A DNA stretch of 64,000 nucleotides, from contig NZ_JAGGKC010000020.1 in the NCBI RefSeq assembly GCF_017873395.1, forward strand, positions 13,307 through 77,306, in the 5' to 3' direction. The notes under the pieces were generated by a model, which saw only the letters and a program-made list of their open reading frames with translations, had not been told where the DNA came from and made no database searches. This document shows, in pieces, positions 51,236-59,811 of the stretch. Numbering within the stretch: the first letter of the stretch is position 1; each line of letters starts with the position of its first letter. Origin of the DNA: Youngiibacter multivorans (GTDB lineage: Bacteria > Bacillota > Clostridia > Clostridiales > Clostridiaceae). The translations under genes and the position numbers were made by a program.

Positions 51236-52189
51236 CTAATCCAGCTTGACTCTAGGGTCAAGCACGGCTGTGAGTATGTCTACAATGAAGCTCGATGCAA
51301 GCACCGCAACCACTGAGAACAGAGCAATCATCATGACAAGAGGATAATTTTGGCCTCTTACCGCTGTGACGAAGGTGCTTCCTATTCCCTGTCTCTGGAA
51401 TATGGTCTCTATGACCACGGATCCGCCGATAAGCATTGGAAGCCTGAAGCCTATTAGGACCATAACCGGAGTCAGAGCAACTCTGAAGCCATGGACAAGG
51501 TTAACTCTCCACTCAGGAAGCCCCTTGCTCCTTGCAGTCTTGATATACTCCTTGTTCATTGCGTCAAGCATTGACGCCCTGGCATATCTCATGACACCTG
51601 CTGTAAGTGATACTCCCAGCACCATGGCAGGGAGGAAAAGGACCCTGAGTTCGTCGTATAACGAAGTCTGGTTAGGCAGGAGCTTAATAGGGAATAGCCT
51701 TAACTTAAGGACGAAAACCATTATGACTACCAGTCCGAAGAAGAACTGCGGAATGGATACTCCAATCATTCCTCCGATAGTCAGCACGTTGTCAGCAAGT
51801 GTTCCCTTCTTGAGGGCGCTTACAAGACCAAGTATGCTTCCTATGACTGTTGATATCAGAAGTGCGGCTACAGAAAGTTCTACAGTCGATGAAAGGTTCC
51901 TGGCAACAATGTCAGCTATCTTGACACCTGATGTAATACTGAATCCGAAATTGCCCTTCAGCATCTCGAAAAGCCACCTGAAGTACCTCAGCAGGAACGG
52001 ATCATTAAGTCCGTATGCATCTCTCAGTGCAGCCAGCTGCTCCGGGGATATGTTGGCCATGGCATCCGGCGGGATAAGATGGGATACTGCGTCGCCAGGA
52101 GTAAGCTCAAGGCCGAGATATATAAGGAATGTGATGATGAGGATCATCGGCAGCATGGACAACAGCCTTCTGATAATATATGAAACCAT
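51236..52189 (-). CDS. Opp/Dpp-type ABC transporter permease, DppB-like
   Basis: The 317-residue protein has six hydrophobic segments, an N-terminal IIRRLLSMLPMILIITFLIY helix and the conserved VMRYARASMLDAMNKEYIKTARSKGL loop (about 203), and ends LDPRVKLD, all standard for DppB. AAGGAGG precedes the ATG. It follows the receptor gene by 68 bases, which hold an AGCTGTGG/CCACAGCT hairpin (about 52211-52235) that may tune expression of receptor against permeases. Confidence 0.9.
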   Translation of the reverse strand: MVSYIIRRLLSMLPMILIITFLIYLGLELTPGDAVSHLIPPDAMANISPEQLAALRDAYGLNDPFLLRYFRWLFEMLKGNFGFSITSGVKIADIVARNLSSTVELSVAALLISTVIGSILGLVSALKKGTLADNVLTIGGMIGVSIPQFFFGLVVIMVFVLKLRLFPIKLLPNQTSLYDELRVLFLPAMVLGVSLTAGVMRYARASMLDAMNKEYIKTARSKGLPEWRVNLVHGFRVALTPVMVLIGFRLPMLIGGSVVIETIFQRQGIGSTFVTAVRGQNYPLVMMIALFSVVAVLASSFIVDILTAVLDPRVKLD

Positions 52190-52210
52190 TTTTCCTCCTT
52201 TTTAAAAAAT

Positions 52211-52235
52211 ATAGCTGTGGAGAAAACCACAGCTA
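52211..52235 (-). terminator. Hairpin between receptor and permease genes
   Basis: TAGCTGTGG and CCACAGCTA form a 9-bp stem followed on the minus strand by TATTTTTTAAAAA. It may act as a partial terminator or RNA stabiliser that keeps receptor mRNA more abundant than that of the permeases. Confidence 0.55.
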
Positions 52236-52257
52236 TACATCAAGCACTAAATATATG

Positions 52258-53928
52258 TTACTTTGCTGCTACTTCCCAATTTTGAACGTTCCAATTGTAT
52301 GAGAACTGAGGATTGCCGTACTTTGCGGCTCCCTTGGTTATCTTGTCGCTTTGAACAACGAAAACCGGCTGGTAGTAGAGCGCCATTGTGAACATTGACT
52401 CGTTCTCGTACTTCTGAAGTTCGTTGAACGCCTTAGTCATTTCCGCAGAGTCGAATGTAGAGTTTGTAGCATCTATAAGCTCATTCAGCTTAGGATCTTC
52501 CGGTGTATGTGAGTTGGAGGATGATCCTGTCCTGTATCTGTCGTAGTATTCATGGAGAGAAAGCGCTGCGTTAGCCGCATAAGCCATATCCCAATCAACT
52601 GCGCTTGGTCCGTTCTTCTGGTCAGCAGGTGGTGTCCAGAGAAGAGTACCAAGGTCTCCTTCAAGGAGTCTGAACTTCATCTCTATGCCTACTGCCTTAA
52701 GGTATGACTGAATGCTTGCCATGAAATCAACGGTTAGCTGGTCGGTGTAGTAATATACCACGTCAAGGACAGTCTTTGAATCCCATCCTGCTTCAGCAAG
52801 CAGAGCCTTTGCCTTCTCAGGGTCATACTTGTAGTCGTTGAGTCCTGCAGCCTTTGTAGCCTCGTTAGGTGTAAGGCTGTTCGCTGGAACAGCTGCTCCC
52901 TTGAAGAGGTTCTTGGCGATTGATTCCATATCGATAGCGTACTTTATCGCCTGCCTAACCTTTACGTCAGCAAGAGGTGACTTCTTTCCGTCCTTCTTGT
53001 CGAACTTGTTGAGGTAGAACAGCCTTGTGTATCTGATATTTACCTGGGTTACTGTAAGTCCGGGAACATCCTTCAGTGAGCTTGCTGCGTCAACGCTCTT
53101 TGTATATGCGTAGTCAAGCATTCCCGACTGAGCGTTTGTAACAAGGTTCGGGTCTGAATCTCCAGGGCTTGGTGAAAGGTATATGGAATACTTTGGAGCT
53201 CCGCCATAGTATTTGTCGAAAGGCTTCAGAGTTGTGTACTCGTTAAGCTTTACTTCATCAACCATGAACGGTCCGCTTCCTACAGGAGCCTGGAAGTATG
53301 GAGCCTGCTGGAACTTTAGAGGATCAGCATCCTTGAAATGCTTCTGCGGCAGCGGCGCGAACTGTGTGAACGCAAGCAGCGCATCAGGAGCAACCTTCGC
53401 GAACTCTATTGTGATCTTCGCTCCGTCAACCTTTATGCCTGAAATCTCAGTTGCGGTTTTTGCTATGAATTCTGGTGCACCCTTTATCGCCTTGAAGGTC
53501 GATGCGAAGACTGCGTTGAGACCGGTGATCTTAAGAGCGTACTCTATTGACCACTTTACATCAGCTGAAGTTATCTTCTCTCCGTCATGCCAGAATATAT
53601 CGTCTCTCAGCTCGAATTCAAGCTTAGTTCCGTCTGCAGCCATAGTGTATGATTTCGCAAGAGCGCCTGCAACCGGGTTAAGGTTCTCGTCAGCAACAAG
53701 CAGATGATCATACATTGCCTTCTGATGCATATACGATGCCGGGTTAAGCCATGGATGTTCAAAGAATTCAACAGGGCCACCGTTTGAATAGAGAACACTC
53801 GCCTTGCCTGATGTTTCAGACGGTGTAGTCGGAGTTCCAGGAGTTGTAGGTTCAGCCTTTCCTGAGCAGCCGGCAAGAACCGCTGCAAGCATCATGGTGG
53901 CGATAAGCGCACTGATACGTTTTTTCAT
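52258..53928 (-). CDS. Family 5 substrate-binding lipoprotein (SatA-like, sialic acid operon)
   Basis: The 556-residue receptor has a lipoprotein signal MKKRISALIATMMLAAVLAGC (lipid Cys21), a Thr/Pro linker, and the SBP_bac_5 domain (about 45-540) with LEFELRDDIFWHDGEKITSADVKWSIEYAL (about 95) and VRQAIKYAIDMESIAKNLFKG (about 290). The frame is open to 54081, but GGGGGAG stands 5 bases before ATG 53928. Opp-type receptors for sialic acid are known (SatABCD of Haemophilus ducreyi), and the neighbours make that role likely here. It is the first gene of the 13-gene operon. Confidence 0.88.
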   Translation of the reverse strand: MKKRISALIATMMLAAVLAGCSGKAEPTTPGTPTTPSETSGKASVLYSNGGPVEFFEHPWLNPASYMHQKAMYDHLLVADENLNPVAGALAKSYTMAADGTKLEFELRDDIFWHDGEKITSADVKWSIEYALKITGLNAVFASTFKAIKGAPEFIAKTATEISGIKVDGAKITIEFAKVAPDALLAFTQFAPLPQKHFKDADPLKFQQAPYFQAPVGSGPFMVDEVKLNEYTTLKPFDKYYGGAPKYSIYLSPSPGDSDPNLVTNAQSGMLDYAYTKSVDAASSLKDVPGLTVTQVNIRYTRLFYLNKFDKKDGKKSPLADVKVRQAIKYAIDMESIAKNLFKGAAVPANSLTPNEATKAAGLNDYKYDPEKAKALLAEAGWDSKTVLDVVYYYTDQLTVDFMASIQSYLKAVGIEMKFRLLEGDLGTLLWTPPADQKNGPSAVDWDMAYAANAALSLHEYYDRYRTGSSSNSHTPEDPKLNELIDATNSTFDSAEMTKAFNELQKYENESMFTMALYYQPVFVVQSDKITKGAAKYGNPQFSYNWNVQNWEVAAK

Positions 53929-53998
53929 TTTTCTCCCCCTTAAAATGTTTTCCAGGTCAATCTCGTTTCCCAAGCACGACCTGTAAACTATTACACTT

Positions 53999-54027
53999 AC
54001 CTTAACACATGAATTTATGAAACTCAA
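53999..54027 (-). promoter_or_regulatory. Promoter of the sialic acid operon
   Basis: TTGAGT (54022-54027) and TAAGGT (53999-54004) are 17 bases apart on the minus strand; the start would be about 60 bases before the receptor gene. Confidence 0.55.
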
Positions 54028-54034
54028 GATGAAA

Positions 54035-54081
54035 ATCGAAATTTCTTCCAAAAACTTTTTTCGGTTGGAACTTTCTTCCAA
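54035..54081. promoter_or_regulatory. Paired operator candidates for the RpiR regulator
   Basis: TTGGAAGAAAGTTCCAA (54065-54081, minus strand) is palindromic, and a second copy, TTGGAAGAAATTTCGAT (54035-54051), lies exactly 30 bases away on the same face of the helix. Both are just upstream of the -35 box. The GGAA-N-TTCC/GAAA-TTTC form suits an RpiR dimer such as the one encoded in this operon. Confidence 0.55.
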
Positions 54082-54084
54082 TAA

Positions 54085-54130
54085 CTAGAAAAAGAATGCC
54101 TGCAGCTGATGATTCATCAAAGCTGCAGGC
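54085..54130 (-). terminator. Terminator after nanQ
   Basis: GCCTGCAGCT pairs perfectly with AGCTGCAGGC, followed on the minus strand by ATTCTTTTTCTAG. It separates nanQ from the sialic acid operon promoter. Confidence 0.8.
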
Positions 54131-54143
54131 AAATTCAGACTAT

Positions 54144-54605
54144 TTACTTCACTTTGACCTTCATGACGAACTTTCTTACACGTCCTCTCTCCTTCGGAGT
54201 GCCATTCACCATATGGGCATCCTTCGGAAGATAGAGTGCGAAGCATCCTCTCGGTATGTAGGCTTCAGCATATTCATCTCCCGGACAGTCGCCAAGAAGA
54301 TAATCCCCCTCAGCATCATAAGGAGAAGTCACAACAAGATTCGACTCATCAGTGGACCTTATGTAGTCGAGTCCCTCAAGGGTAATATGGATATCCACGA
54401 AGTCATGATGGCATTCGTACTTCTTCTCCTCAGGTCTTCCCTGCATATTCTCGATAAGGTTCACAAACAGCTCACCTTCTTCAATTACGAACTTCTCTTC
54501 CTTGTGGTTTAAGATATTTTCCTCGAGAAGATATCTTACCGCCTTCGTGAGATTCGGGTGCAGAAACGAATAGTTCCCGATATTTTCCAGCCTGTCATAG
54601 ATCAC
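54144..54605 (-). CDS. nanQ: YhcH/YjgK/YiaL family protein, N-acetylneuraminate anomerase
   Basis: The 153-residue cupin-like protein has the family blocks GELFVNLIENMQGRPEEKKYECHHDFVDIHITLEG (about residue 44) and YIPRGCFALYLPKDAHMVNG (about 116), with the metal-binding histidines. E. coli NanQ (YhcH) speeds conversion between sialic acid anomers so that the lyase gets its preferred form. The start is GTG at 54605, 8 bases after AAAGGATG. It lies just upstream of the nan/opp operon, but a terminator gives it its own transcript. Confidence 0.87.
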   Translation of the reverse strand: MIYDRLENIGNYSFLHPNLTKAVRYLLEENILNHKEEKFVIEEGELFVNLIENMQGRPEEKKYECHHDFVDIHITLEGLDYIRSTDESNLVVTSPYDAEGDYLLGDCPGDEYAEAYIPRGCFALYLPKDAHMVNGTPKERGRVRKFVMKVKVK

Positions 54606-54778
54606 TTAATACACATCCTTTATTTATTTCCGTATTTTCTACATCATATTACACGAAGTCCTGTTTGTCATGTACCAAAAAAATCCTTCATGGAAATATT
54701 GGCAGCTATCTCAACCAAAAATGATGTTCCTCTTTCTGTCAATTCATATCAACATTGTTAATTAATCCGACCCAAAGC

Positions 54779-54816
54779 TTAACATCCCTTAACCCCGACT
54801 TCAAACTGACTTTACC
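54779..54816 (+). promoter_or_regulatory. Candidate Pho box before the alkaline phosphatase gene
   Basis: TTAACA, TTAACC, TTCAAA and TTTACC start at 54779, 54789, 54800 and 54811, a spacing of 10-11 bases. Such tandem TTAACA-like repeats are the PhoP binding site of Firmicutes. A CATAAT -10 lies near 54853. Induction at low phosphate is expected. Confidence 0.6.
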
Positions 54817-54879
54817 TCCTCCTGTTATCATTTGCTTGTGACCTAAAAAGAACATAATGATTCACTTGGAGGGAAAAGA

Positions 54880-56262
54880 ATGAGAAGAATTGCAAAAAAA
54901 GCTACCGCAGCAGCTCTTACATCTGTATTGGTCCTTGCCGCTGGTTCACAGTTAAGCGCTTCAGCACTTGAGAACAAGACTAAAAAGCCCATAGCAAAGA
55001 ACGTGATAGTAATGATCAGTGACGGCTGGGGCTACAACCAGATAGCAGCTACCGACTACTACCAGTATGGTAAATTGGGAACTCAGCTCTATGAAAGCTT
55101 CCCCTTCCAGATGGGAATGAGCACATACTCAGTCGGTTCATACGACCCAACTGCAGCCTGGGATTCCTTCGACTACCTTAAGAACAGGCCTACCGATTCT
55201 GCAGCAGCAGCCACAGCAATGTCTACCGGAGAAAAGACCTACGATGCTGCAATCGGAGTCGATGATGACGGATCAGTCCTGAGACACATTTCAGAAGACC
55301 TTGAAGCAGCAGGAAAAGCAACCGGAGTTGTTTCCTCAGTAGAATTCAGCCACGCTACCCCAGCAGGCTTCGTAGCCCATAATGCAAGCAGGAACAACTA
55401 TTCTGAGATAGCCAATGAGATGCTCAAGGACAGTGCCACAGATGTAATCATAGGAGCAGGAAATCCTTACTACAATGACAATGGAGATCTGATGATTACA
55501 CCAAACTACAGGTTTGTAGGTGGCTCTGCTACCTGGAATGCCCTTGTTGAGGGAACTCTTGAGGTTTCAGACGCCAACGGTGATGGCATTGTTGATGAGC
55601 TTGACAAGTGGACACTCATCCAGGAAAAGGAAGAGTTTGAAGCCCTACAGACCGGGAAAACGCCTTCAAGGCTCGTGGGGGTACCTCAGGTAGCGACAAC
55701 CCTTCAGCAGGCGAGAGGTGGAGACAGACTTGCTGACCCATATGCAGTGCCACTTAACGACAATGTCCCTGACCTTGCGACTATAACAAATGTTGCACTC
55801 AATGTCCTCGACAACGATGAGGACGGATTCTTCCTCATGATAGAAGGCGGAGCGATTGACTGGGCAGGACATGCAAACCAGAAAGGAAGAGTCATTGAGG
55901 AGCAGATGGACTTCAACAAGGCAGTTGAAGCGGTCAACTCATGGGTCAGAGAGAACAGCAACTGGGGAGAGACTCTTCTAATTGTCACAGGCGACCATGA
56001 GACAGGATACCTCACTGGACCGAACTCAGGAACTGAATCTGATCCCATGTGGACTTCAATAGTCAACAACGGCGCAGGCGTCCTTCCGGGAATGGAATGG
56101 AACAGCACAGACCACACCAACAGCATAATCCCCCTTTATGCCAAGGGAGATGCAGCAAGACTTCTGAAGTCATATGCTGACGAATCAGATTCAGTAAGGG
56201 GAAGCTACATAGACAATACCGAAATCGCTGAACTGATAAGGCAGGCGATGAACATAAGATAA
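54880..56262 (+). CDS. phoA: Alkaline phosphatase, secreted
   Basis: The 460-residue enzyme frees phosphate from organic esters outside the cell. Residues 1-30 form a signal peptide ending in SASA. The metal and active sites follow the PhoA family: VIVMISDGWGYNQ (about 42), the nucleophile Ser in RPTDSAAAATAMSTG (about 107), MIEGGAIDWAGHAN (about 320), IVTGDHETGYL (about 369) and STDHTN (about 409). It is a monomer-type Bacillus-like phosphatase by length. GGAGGG precedes the ATG. The upstream Pho-box-like repeats support phosphate control. The gene symbol marks the family. Confidence 0.92.
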   Translation: MRRIAKKATAAALTSVLVLAAGSQLSASALENKTKKPIAKNVIVMISDGWGYNQIAATDYYQYGKLGTQLYESFPFQMGMSTYSVGSYDPTAAWDSFDYLKNRPTDSAAAATAMSTGEKTYDAAIGVDDDGSVLRHISEDLEAAGKATGVVSSVEFSHATPAGFVAHNASRNNYSEIANEMLKDSATDVIIGAGNPYYNDNGDLMITPNYRFVGGSATWNALVEGTLEVSDANGDGIVDELDKWTLIQEKEEFEALQTGKTPSRLVGVPQVATTLQQARGGDRLADPYAVPLNDNVPDLATITNVALNVLDNDEDGFFLMIEGGAIDWAGHANQKGRVIEEQMDFNKAVEAVNSWVRENSNWGETLLIVTGDHETGYLTGPNSGTESDPMWTSIVNNGAGVLPGMEWNSTDHTNSIIPLYAKGDAARLLKSYADESDSVRGSYIDNTEIAELIRQAMNIR

Positions 56263-56277
56263 CCAAGGCGCAGTAAA

Positions 56278-56320
56278 GACCTCCGTTGAAGGATCGTATC
56301 CTTCAATGGAGGCCTTTCTG
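56278..56320 (+). terminator. Terminator of the alkaline phosphatase gene
   Basis: GACCTCCGTTGAAGGAT pairs with ATCCTTCAATGGAGGCC around CGT, with one G-T pair, followed by TTTCTGCTTTCTT. Confidence 0.85.
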
Positions 56321-56352
56321 CTTTCTTATTTGTTATTTTCTTTATTATTCAT

Positions 56353-58254
56353 CTATTTCCTTCCGCCACCAGGTCCGCCCATGCCGCCAGTCTGCGCTCC
56401 TGACTGTGATGCCTGGGTCACAGCTCCTGAAACTGTTAAGCTGACAGCCTCGGTTCCTCCGGAAAATGTGCCATCTGCTAAGTAGCCGTCAGCTTCAGTG
56501 CCCGTCGTGGTTCCGCCAAGTATCACAGTATACTCCTCGCCCTTCTCAAGCTCTGGTGAAGATACGACAACTGACGAGTATGCCTTTGCAGGCTTGAATG
56601 CCGCCACTACATTACCATCTGAATCCTCGACCCTTACAAGCGTACCTGCAGTCTGCGATGTCAGGAATATTGCTGCACTGTTCTGTGCAGATCCTGTCCC
56701 AGGTGCCTCTGCCATGCCTGAGCTTCCTGCAGCTATGAGAAACCCACCGTTAAGGGCGAATTCTCCGTTGTAGTCCAGAGCTCCGTTGTTGTTAGCAGTA
56801 GGTCCGCTTACTAATACGATACCGCCGTTCATCTCAAGGTTGCCGTTTGAATCGAGACCATCTCCGCTTGCATTGACATATATGTATCCGCCGTTTATGA
56901 CAAGCGCTACTCCGGAGGTGCTGCTGAAGCTGTTCTGTCCCGGCCTGTTGTTAAGGGAGGAGCCATCGGCTCCTCCTGCAGCGTTAAATCCGTCATCGGA
57001 TGTCGTAAGCCTTACATTGCCGTCATTAATTGTAATCTTTGAACTCTCTATTCCCTCATAGGCCTTTGCAATGTTAATGTCGCCGTTGTTGAGGGTAACA
57101 GCAGTGTCACCATGGATTCCGTCATCTCCGGATGACATGCTTACGCTTCCGCCGTTGATTGTTACGCTTTCATTTGAATGTATGGAATCATCTGAAGAGT
57201 CGATTGTGATCGTACCGCCGTCTATAGTTACATCAATTCCTGCCTTAAGGCCCTTGGCACTATCTGAAGTCGAGGACGTTGCAGCTGTTCCATTCTTTCC
57301 CCATGTTCCCCATGATGCACTCGTGCTTGCATTTCCGCTTCCGCCGCCGGTTGTAACATCTATCGTTCCGTTTTTCACTATTACCGCAGTTACCGCCTGG
57401 ATACCATCAAGCTCAGCAGTAATATCGATTATCCCGCTTTCTATCCAGACATAGCCCTTGTCGGCTTCAGTATCATTGGTTGCCTGTATTCCATCACCAC
57501 CGGCATTGATTGTTACAGTTCCGCTCTTCACCGCAACCGAATCGCTGCCCTTGAGACCATCACCAACAGAAGTTATTGTGATTTTCCCTGATGCTATCTT
57601 CAGGTCATCCTTGCTTACTATTCCATGGCTGTAGTTGGCACTTACTGTAAGTGACCCTGAGCCATTGATTGTCAGGTCATCCTTGCTGAAGATTGCCGCA
57701 TCAGGCTCGGTATCAGTTCCCGAAAAGCTATAACCCGCTCCGTCTGTAACAGTATTTTTTGTACCCTCTGCAAGTATCAATATAACCTTATCTGCGCTCA
57801 CTACATTGATTACAGATCCGCTCTCGTTGACAAGGTCAACGCCGTCAAGCACAATCCTTACTATGTCCTCGTCCCATGCCTCAATGAGAACCTGTCCGTC
57901 GAATGAACCGGAAAGTATGTAGGTACCTGCAGCGCTTATGGTCACCTTACCTGAAGCTGCTGTGGCACCCTGTCCGGAAATGGAAGCAGATGAACCGCTA
58001 AGCTTTATGGTTGTCGCTGCTGCCGCGTCATATGAGTCATCTGAATCGTTTGTTCCGAACTCCACCGCTATGTTTCCTGTATAAGAGACTGTGGTTTCCG
58101 AAGTGCTCTGCCCTGTTGTTGTAGTAGCCGTGCCGTTTGTTCCTGCGGTAACACTCGTAGGTGTGGTGGCAGCGGTTCCGCATCCAGTGAGGATCATTCC
58201 TGAGAGTGCTGCAGCTGCAAGCCCCTGGTATACTTTCTTTCTGATATTTAACAT
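56353..58254 (-). CDS. DUF4353 (Cthe_2159-like) carbohydrate-binding lipoprotein
   Basis: The 633-residue protein has a lipoprotein signal with Cys in GMILTGCGTA (about residue 25), a Thr-rich linker (about 28-60), and a long beta-helix-like region (about 80-560) built of repeats such as VTINGGSVSMSSGDDGIHGDTA and ITINDGNVRLTTSDDGFNA, each with a DDGI/GDGL turn. This matches the DUF4353 family; Cthe_2159 of Clostridium thermocellum binds cellulose and pectin and has a pectate-lyase-like fold. The C-terminus is Gly/Gln-rich and ends GGMGGPGGGRK. It likely sits on the cell surface. Calcium binding by the Asp-rich turns is an inference. Confidence 0.83.
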   Translation of the reverse strand: MLNIRKKVYQGLAAAALSGMILTGCGTAATTPTSVTAGTNGTATTTTGQSTSETTVSYTGNIAVEFGTNDSDDSYDAAAATTIKLSGSSASISGQGATAASGKVTISAAGTYILSGSFDGQVLIEAWDEDIVRIVLDGVDLVNESGSVINVVSADKVILILAEGTKNTVTDGAGYSFSGTDTEPDAAIFSKDDLTINGSGSLTVSANYSHGIVSKDDLKIASGKITITSVGDGLKGSDSVAVKSGTVTINAGGDGIQATNDTEADKGYVWIESGIIDITAELDGIQAVTAVIVKNGTIDVTTGGGSGNASTSASWGTWGKNGTAATSSTSDSAKGLKAGIDVTIDGGTITIDSSDDSIHSNESVTINGGSVSMSSGDDGIHGDTAVTLNNGDINIAKAYEGIESSKITINDGNVRLTTSDDGFNAAGGADGSSLNNRPGQNSFSSTSGVALVINGGYIYVNASGDGLDSNGNLEMNGGIVLVSGPTANNNGALDYNGEFALNGGFLIAAGSSGMAEAPGTGSAQNSAAIFLTSQTAGTLVRVEDSDGNVVAAFKPAKAYSSVVVSSPELEKGEEYTVILGGTTTGTEADGYLADGTFSGGTEAVSLTVSGAVTQASQSGAQTGGMGGPGGGRK

Positions 58255-58466
58255 TTAAATCATTCCTTCCAGTCTGTGTTTGTCAGGGGCAATCGCCTGT
58301 AAGGTCGTGATCCCCTTCCCTTGGTTACATGATACAAGGAATGATTTCAACAATCTCCGAAAAAGCTGTGCCATATTACCGCAAAATTAACGCACATTTT
58401 ACATGTCCTAAACAATCAGACCTCCCATTCTGTAATTTCCTTCAATTCGATCAATCAGTTCCACTG

Positions 58467-58495
58467 TTAACTCAAAGGCAGAATTATGGTATCAT
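58467..58495 (+). promoter_or_regulatory. Promoter of the aminotransferase gene
   Basis: TTAACT (58467-58472) and TATCAT (58490-58495) are 17 bases apart, with transcription starting about 20 bases before the aminotransferase start codon. Confidence 0.5.
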
Positions 58496-58522
58496 TCTAT
58501 TTAACAGATACGAGAGGGGAAC

Positions 58523-59692
58523 TTGAAATTGAAGCACAGGTTTTTAGCCAAAAGATACTGGAAGGACAATTCGACAGCACTGGGAGACAGCGTAGGGCTT
58601 GCAGGAAGCTATACAGACCTCATCAACCTCAGCATAGGGGATCCTGACCTGACTACGGATGAGAGGATAATAAAGGCTGCCTTCCGAGATGCCATTGACG
58701 GTCACACCCACTATACTGACAGCTTTGGAGACCTTGAGCTCCGTATGGCAATCATGGACTTCTACACAGAAAAGTACGGATATGATGTGGAGCTTGGTGA
58801 ATGCATGGTCACCACAAGTGCCTGCCACGCCATGTGGCTGGTCATGGAGACCATACTTGACGATGGTGACGAAGTCATCATTCACGAGCCGTACTTCACG
58901 CCCTATGTTCAGCAGATAAGGCTTGCCGGAGGTATCCCGGTTCCTGTGGTAACCAGGGAGGAGAATGCCTTCCAGCTTGATGTCGCTGACCTTGAAAAGG
59001 CAATAACTGAACGGACAAAGGCAATTATAATTAACACTCCGAACAATCCTACAGGCACTTGCTTCTCAAGGGAGACGCTGGAAGCCATAGCAGACGTTGC
59101 CAGAGAGCATGACATACTCATTGTGTCAGATGACATCTACACTGCCTTCAGCTACGCTGAGCCCTTCATCCCAATGACTACCATTGAAGGAATGAGGGAC
59201 AGGACCATAACCATCGGAAGCTTTTCAAAGGATTTCTGCATGACAGGCTGGAGGATCGGCTACATACTTGCTCCAGAGTACATTGTAAAAACTGTGAAGA
59301 ATGTCAACGAGAACAATGTCTTCACTGCACCTTCAATATCCCAGAGGGCGGCCATACACGCACTCAGAATGAGAAACGAGGTCCAGCCGCCAATAATCGA
59401 CGAATACAGGAAGCGAACCTACTATGCCTGCGCGAGGATCGGAATGCTCAAGAACATGACAGTACTTCCGCCAAGAGGAAGCCTGTACCTTTTCGTCAAC
59501 ATCAAGGGCACTGGCCTGTCCTCTGCTGAAGTTACAAGAAGGCTTCTTGAGGAAGCACATGTTCTTGTGGTTCCGGGAAATGCTTTCGGAGACTCTGGAG
59601 AAGGTTACCTGAGGCTTGCACTTACTGTACCTGTTGAAAAGCTTGAGGAGGCATTTGACAGGATATCCAAAATGGAGCTTTTCAGAAGCTGA
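58523..59692 (+). CDS. PLP-dependent aminotransferase (class I/II)
   Basis: The 389-residue fold-type I enzyme has INLSIGDPDLTTDERI (about 30), TSACHAMWLVMETILDDGDEVIIHEPYFTPY (about 93), IIINTPNNPTGTCFSRE (about 168) with the PLP-contacting Asn and Asp in ILIVSDDIYTAF, and the PLP lysine in TIGSFSKDFCMTGWRIGYI (about 234). The start is a TTG at 58523 behind GAGGGG (spacing 3); a second TTG at 58529 has spacing 9 and may be the real one. Substrate, likely an aromatic or aspartate-type amino acid, is not determined. Confidence 0.9.
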   Translation: MKLKHRFLAKRYWKDNSTALGDSVGLAGSYTDLINLSIGDPDLTTDERIIKAAFRDAIDGHTHYTDSFGDLELRMAIMDFYTEKYGYDVELGECMVTTSACHAMWLVMETILDDGDEVIIHEPYFTPYVQQIRLAGGIPVPVVTREENAFQLDVADLEKAITERTKAIIINTPNNPTGTCFSRETLEAIADVAREHDILIVSDDIYTAFSYAEPFIPMTTIEGMRDRTITIGSFSKDFCMTGWRIGYILAPEYIVKTVKNVNENNVFTAPSISQRAAIHALRMRNEVQPPIIDEYRKRTYYACARIGMLKNMTVLPPRGSLYLFVNIKGTGLSSAEVTRRLLEEAHVLVVPGNAFGDSGEGYLRLALTVPVEKLEEAFDRISKMELFRS

Positions 59693-59731
59693 TGAAGATC
59701 ACCCAGATAACGCAATTTAGTGACAAACCTT

Positions 59732-59753
59732 GCCGCCGTCAATGGCGGCTTTG
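59732..59753 (+). terminator. Weak terminator after the aminotransferase gene
   Basis: GCCGCC-GTCAAT-GGCGGC is a GC-rich hairpin followed by TTTGCT. Confidence 0.55.
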
Positions 59754-59811
59754 CTATGCATAAACTTCTCCTTATGCTATACTTTATGCATAAATGTTTT
59801 TGGAGGATAAT

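Noticed and set aside
48277..53928. Di/oligopeptide transporter as the first interpretation
   Set aside because: The family is Opp/Dpp, but co-transcription with nanA, nanE, nanK and nagB makes sialic acid the more likely substrate; peptide transport is not fully excluded.
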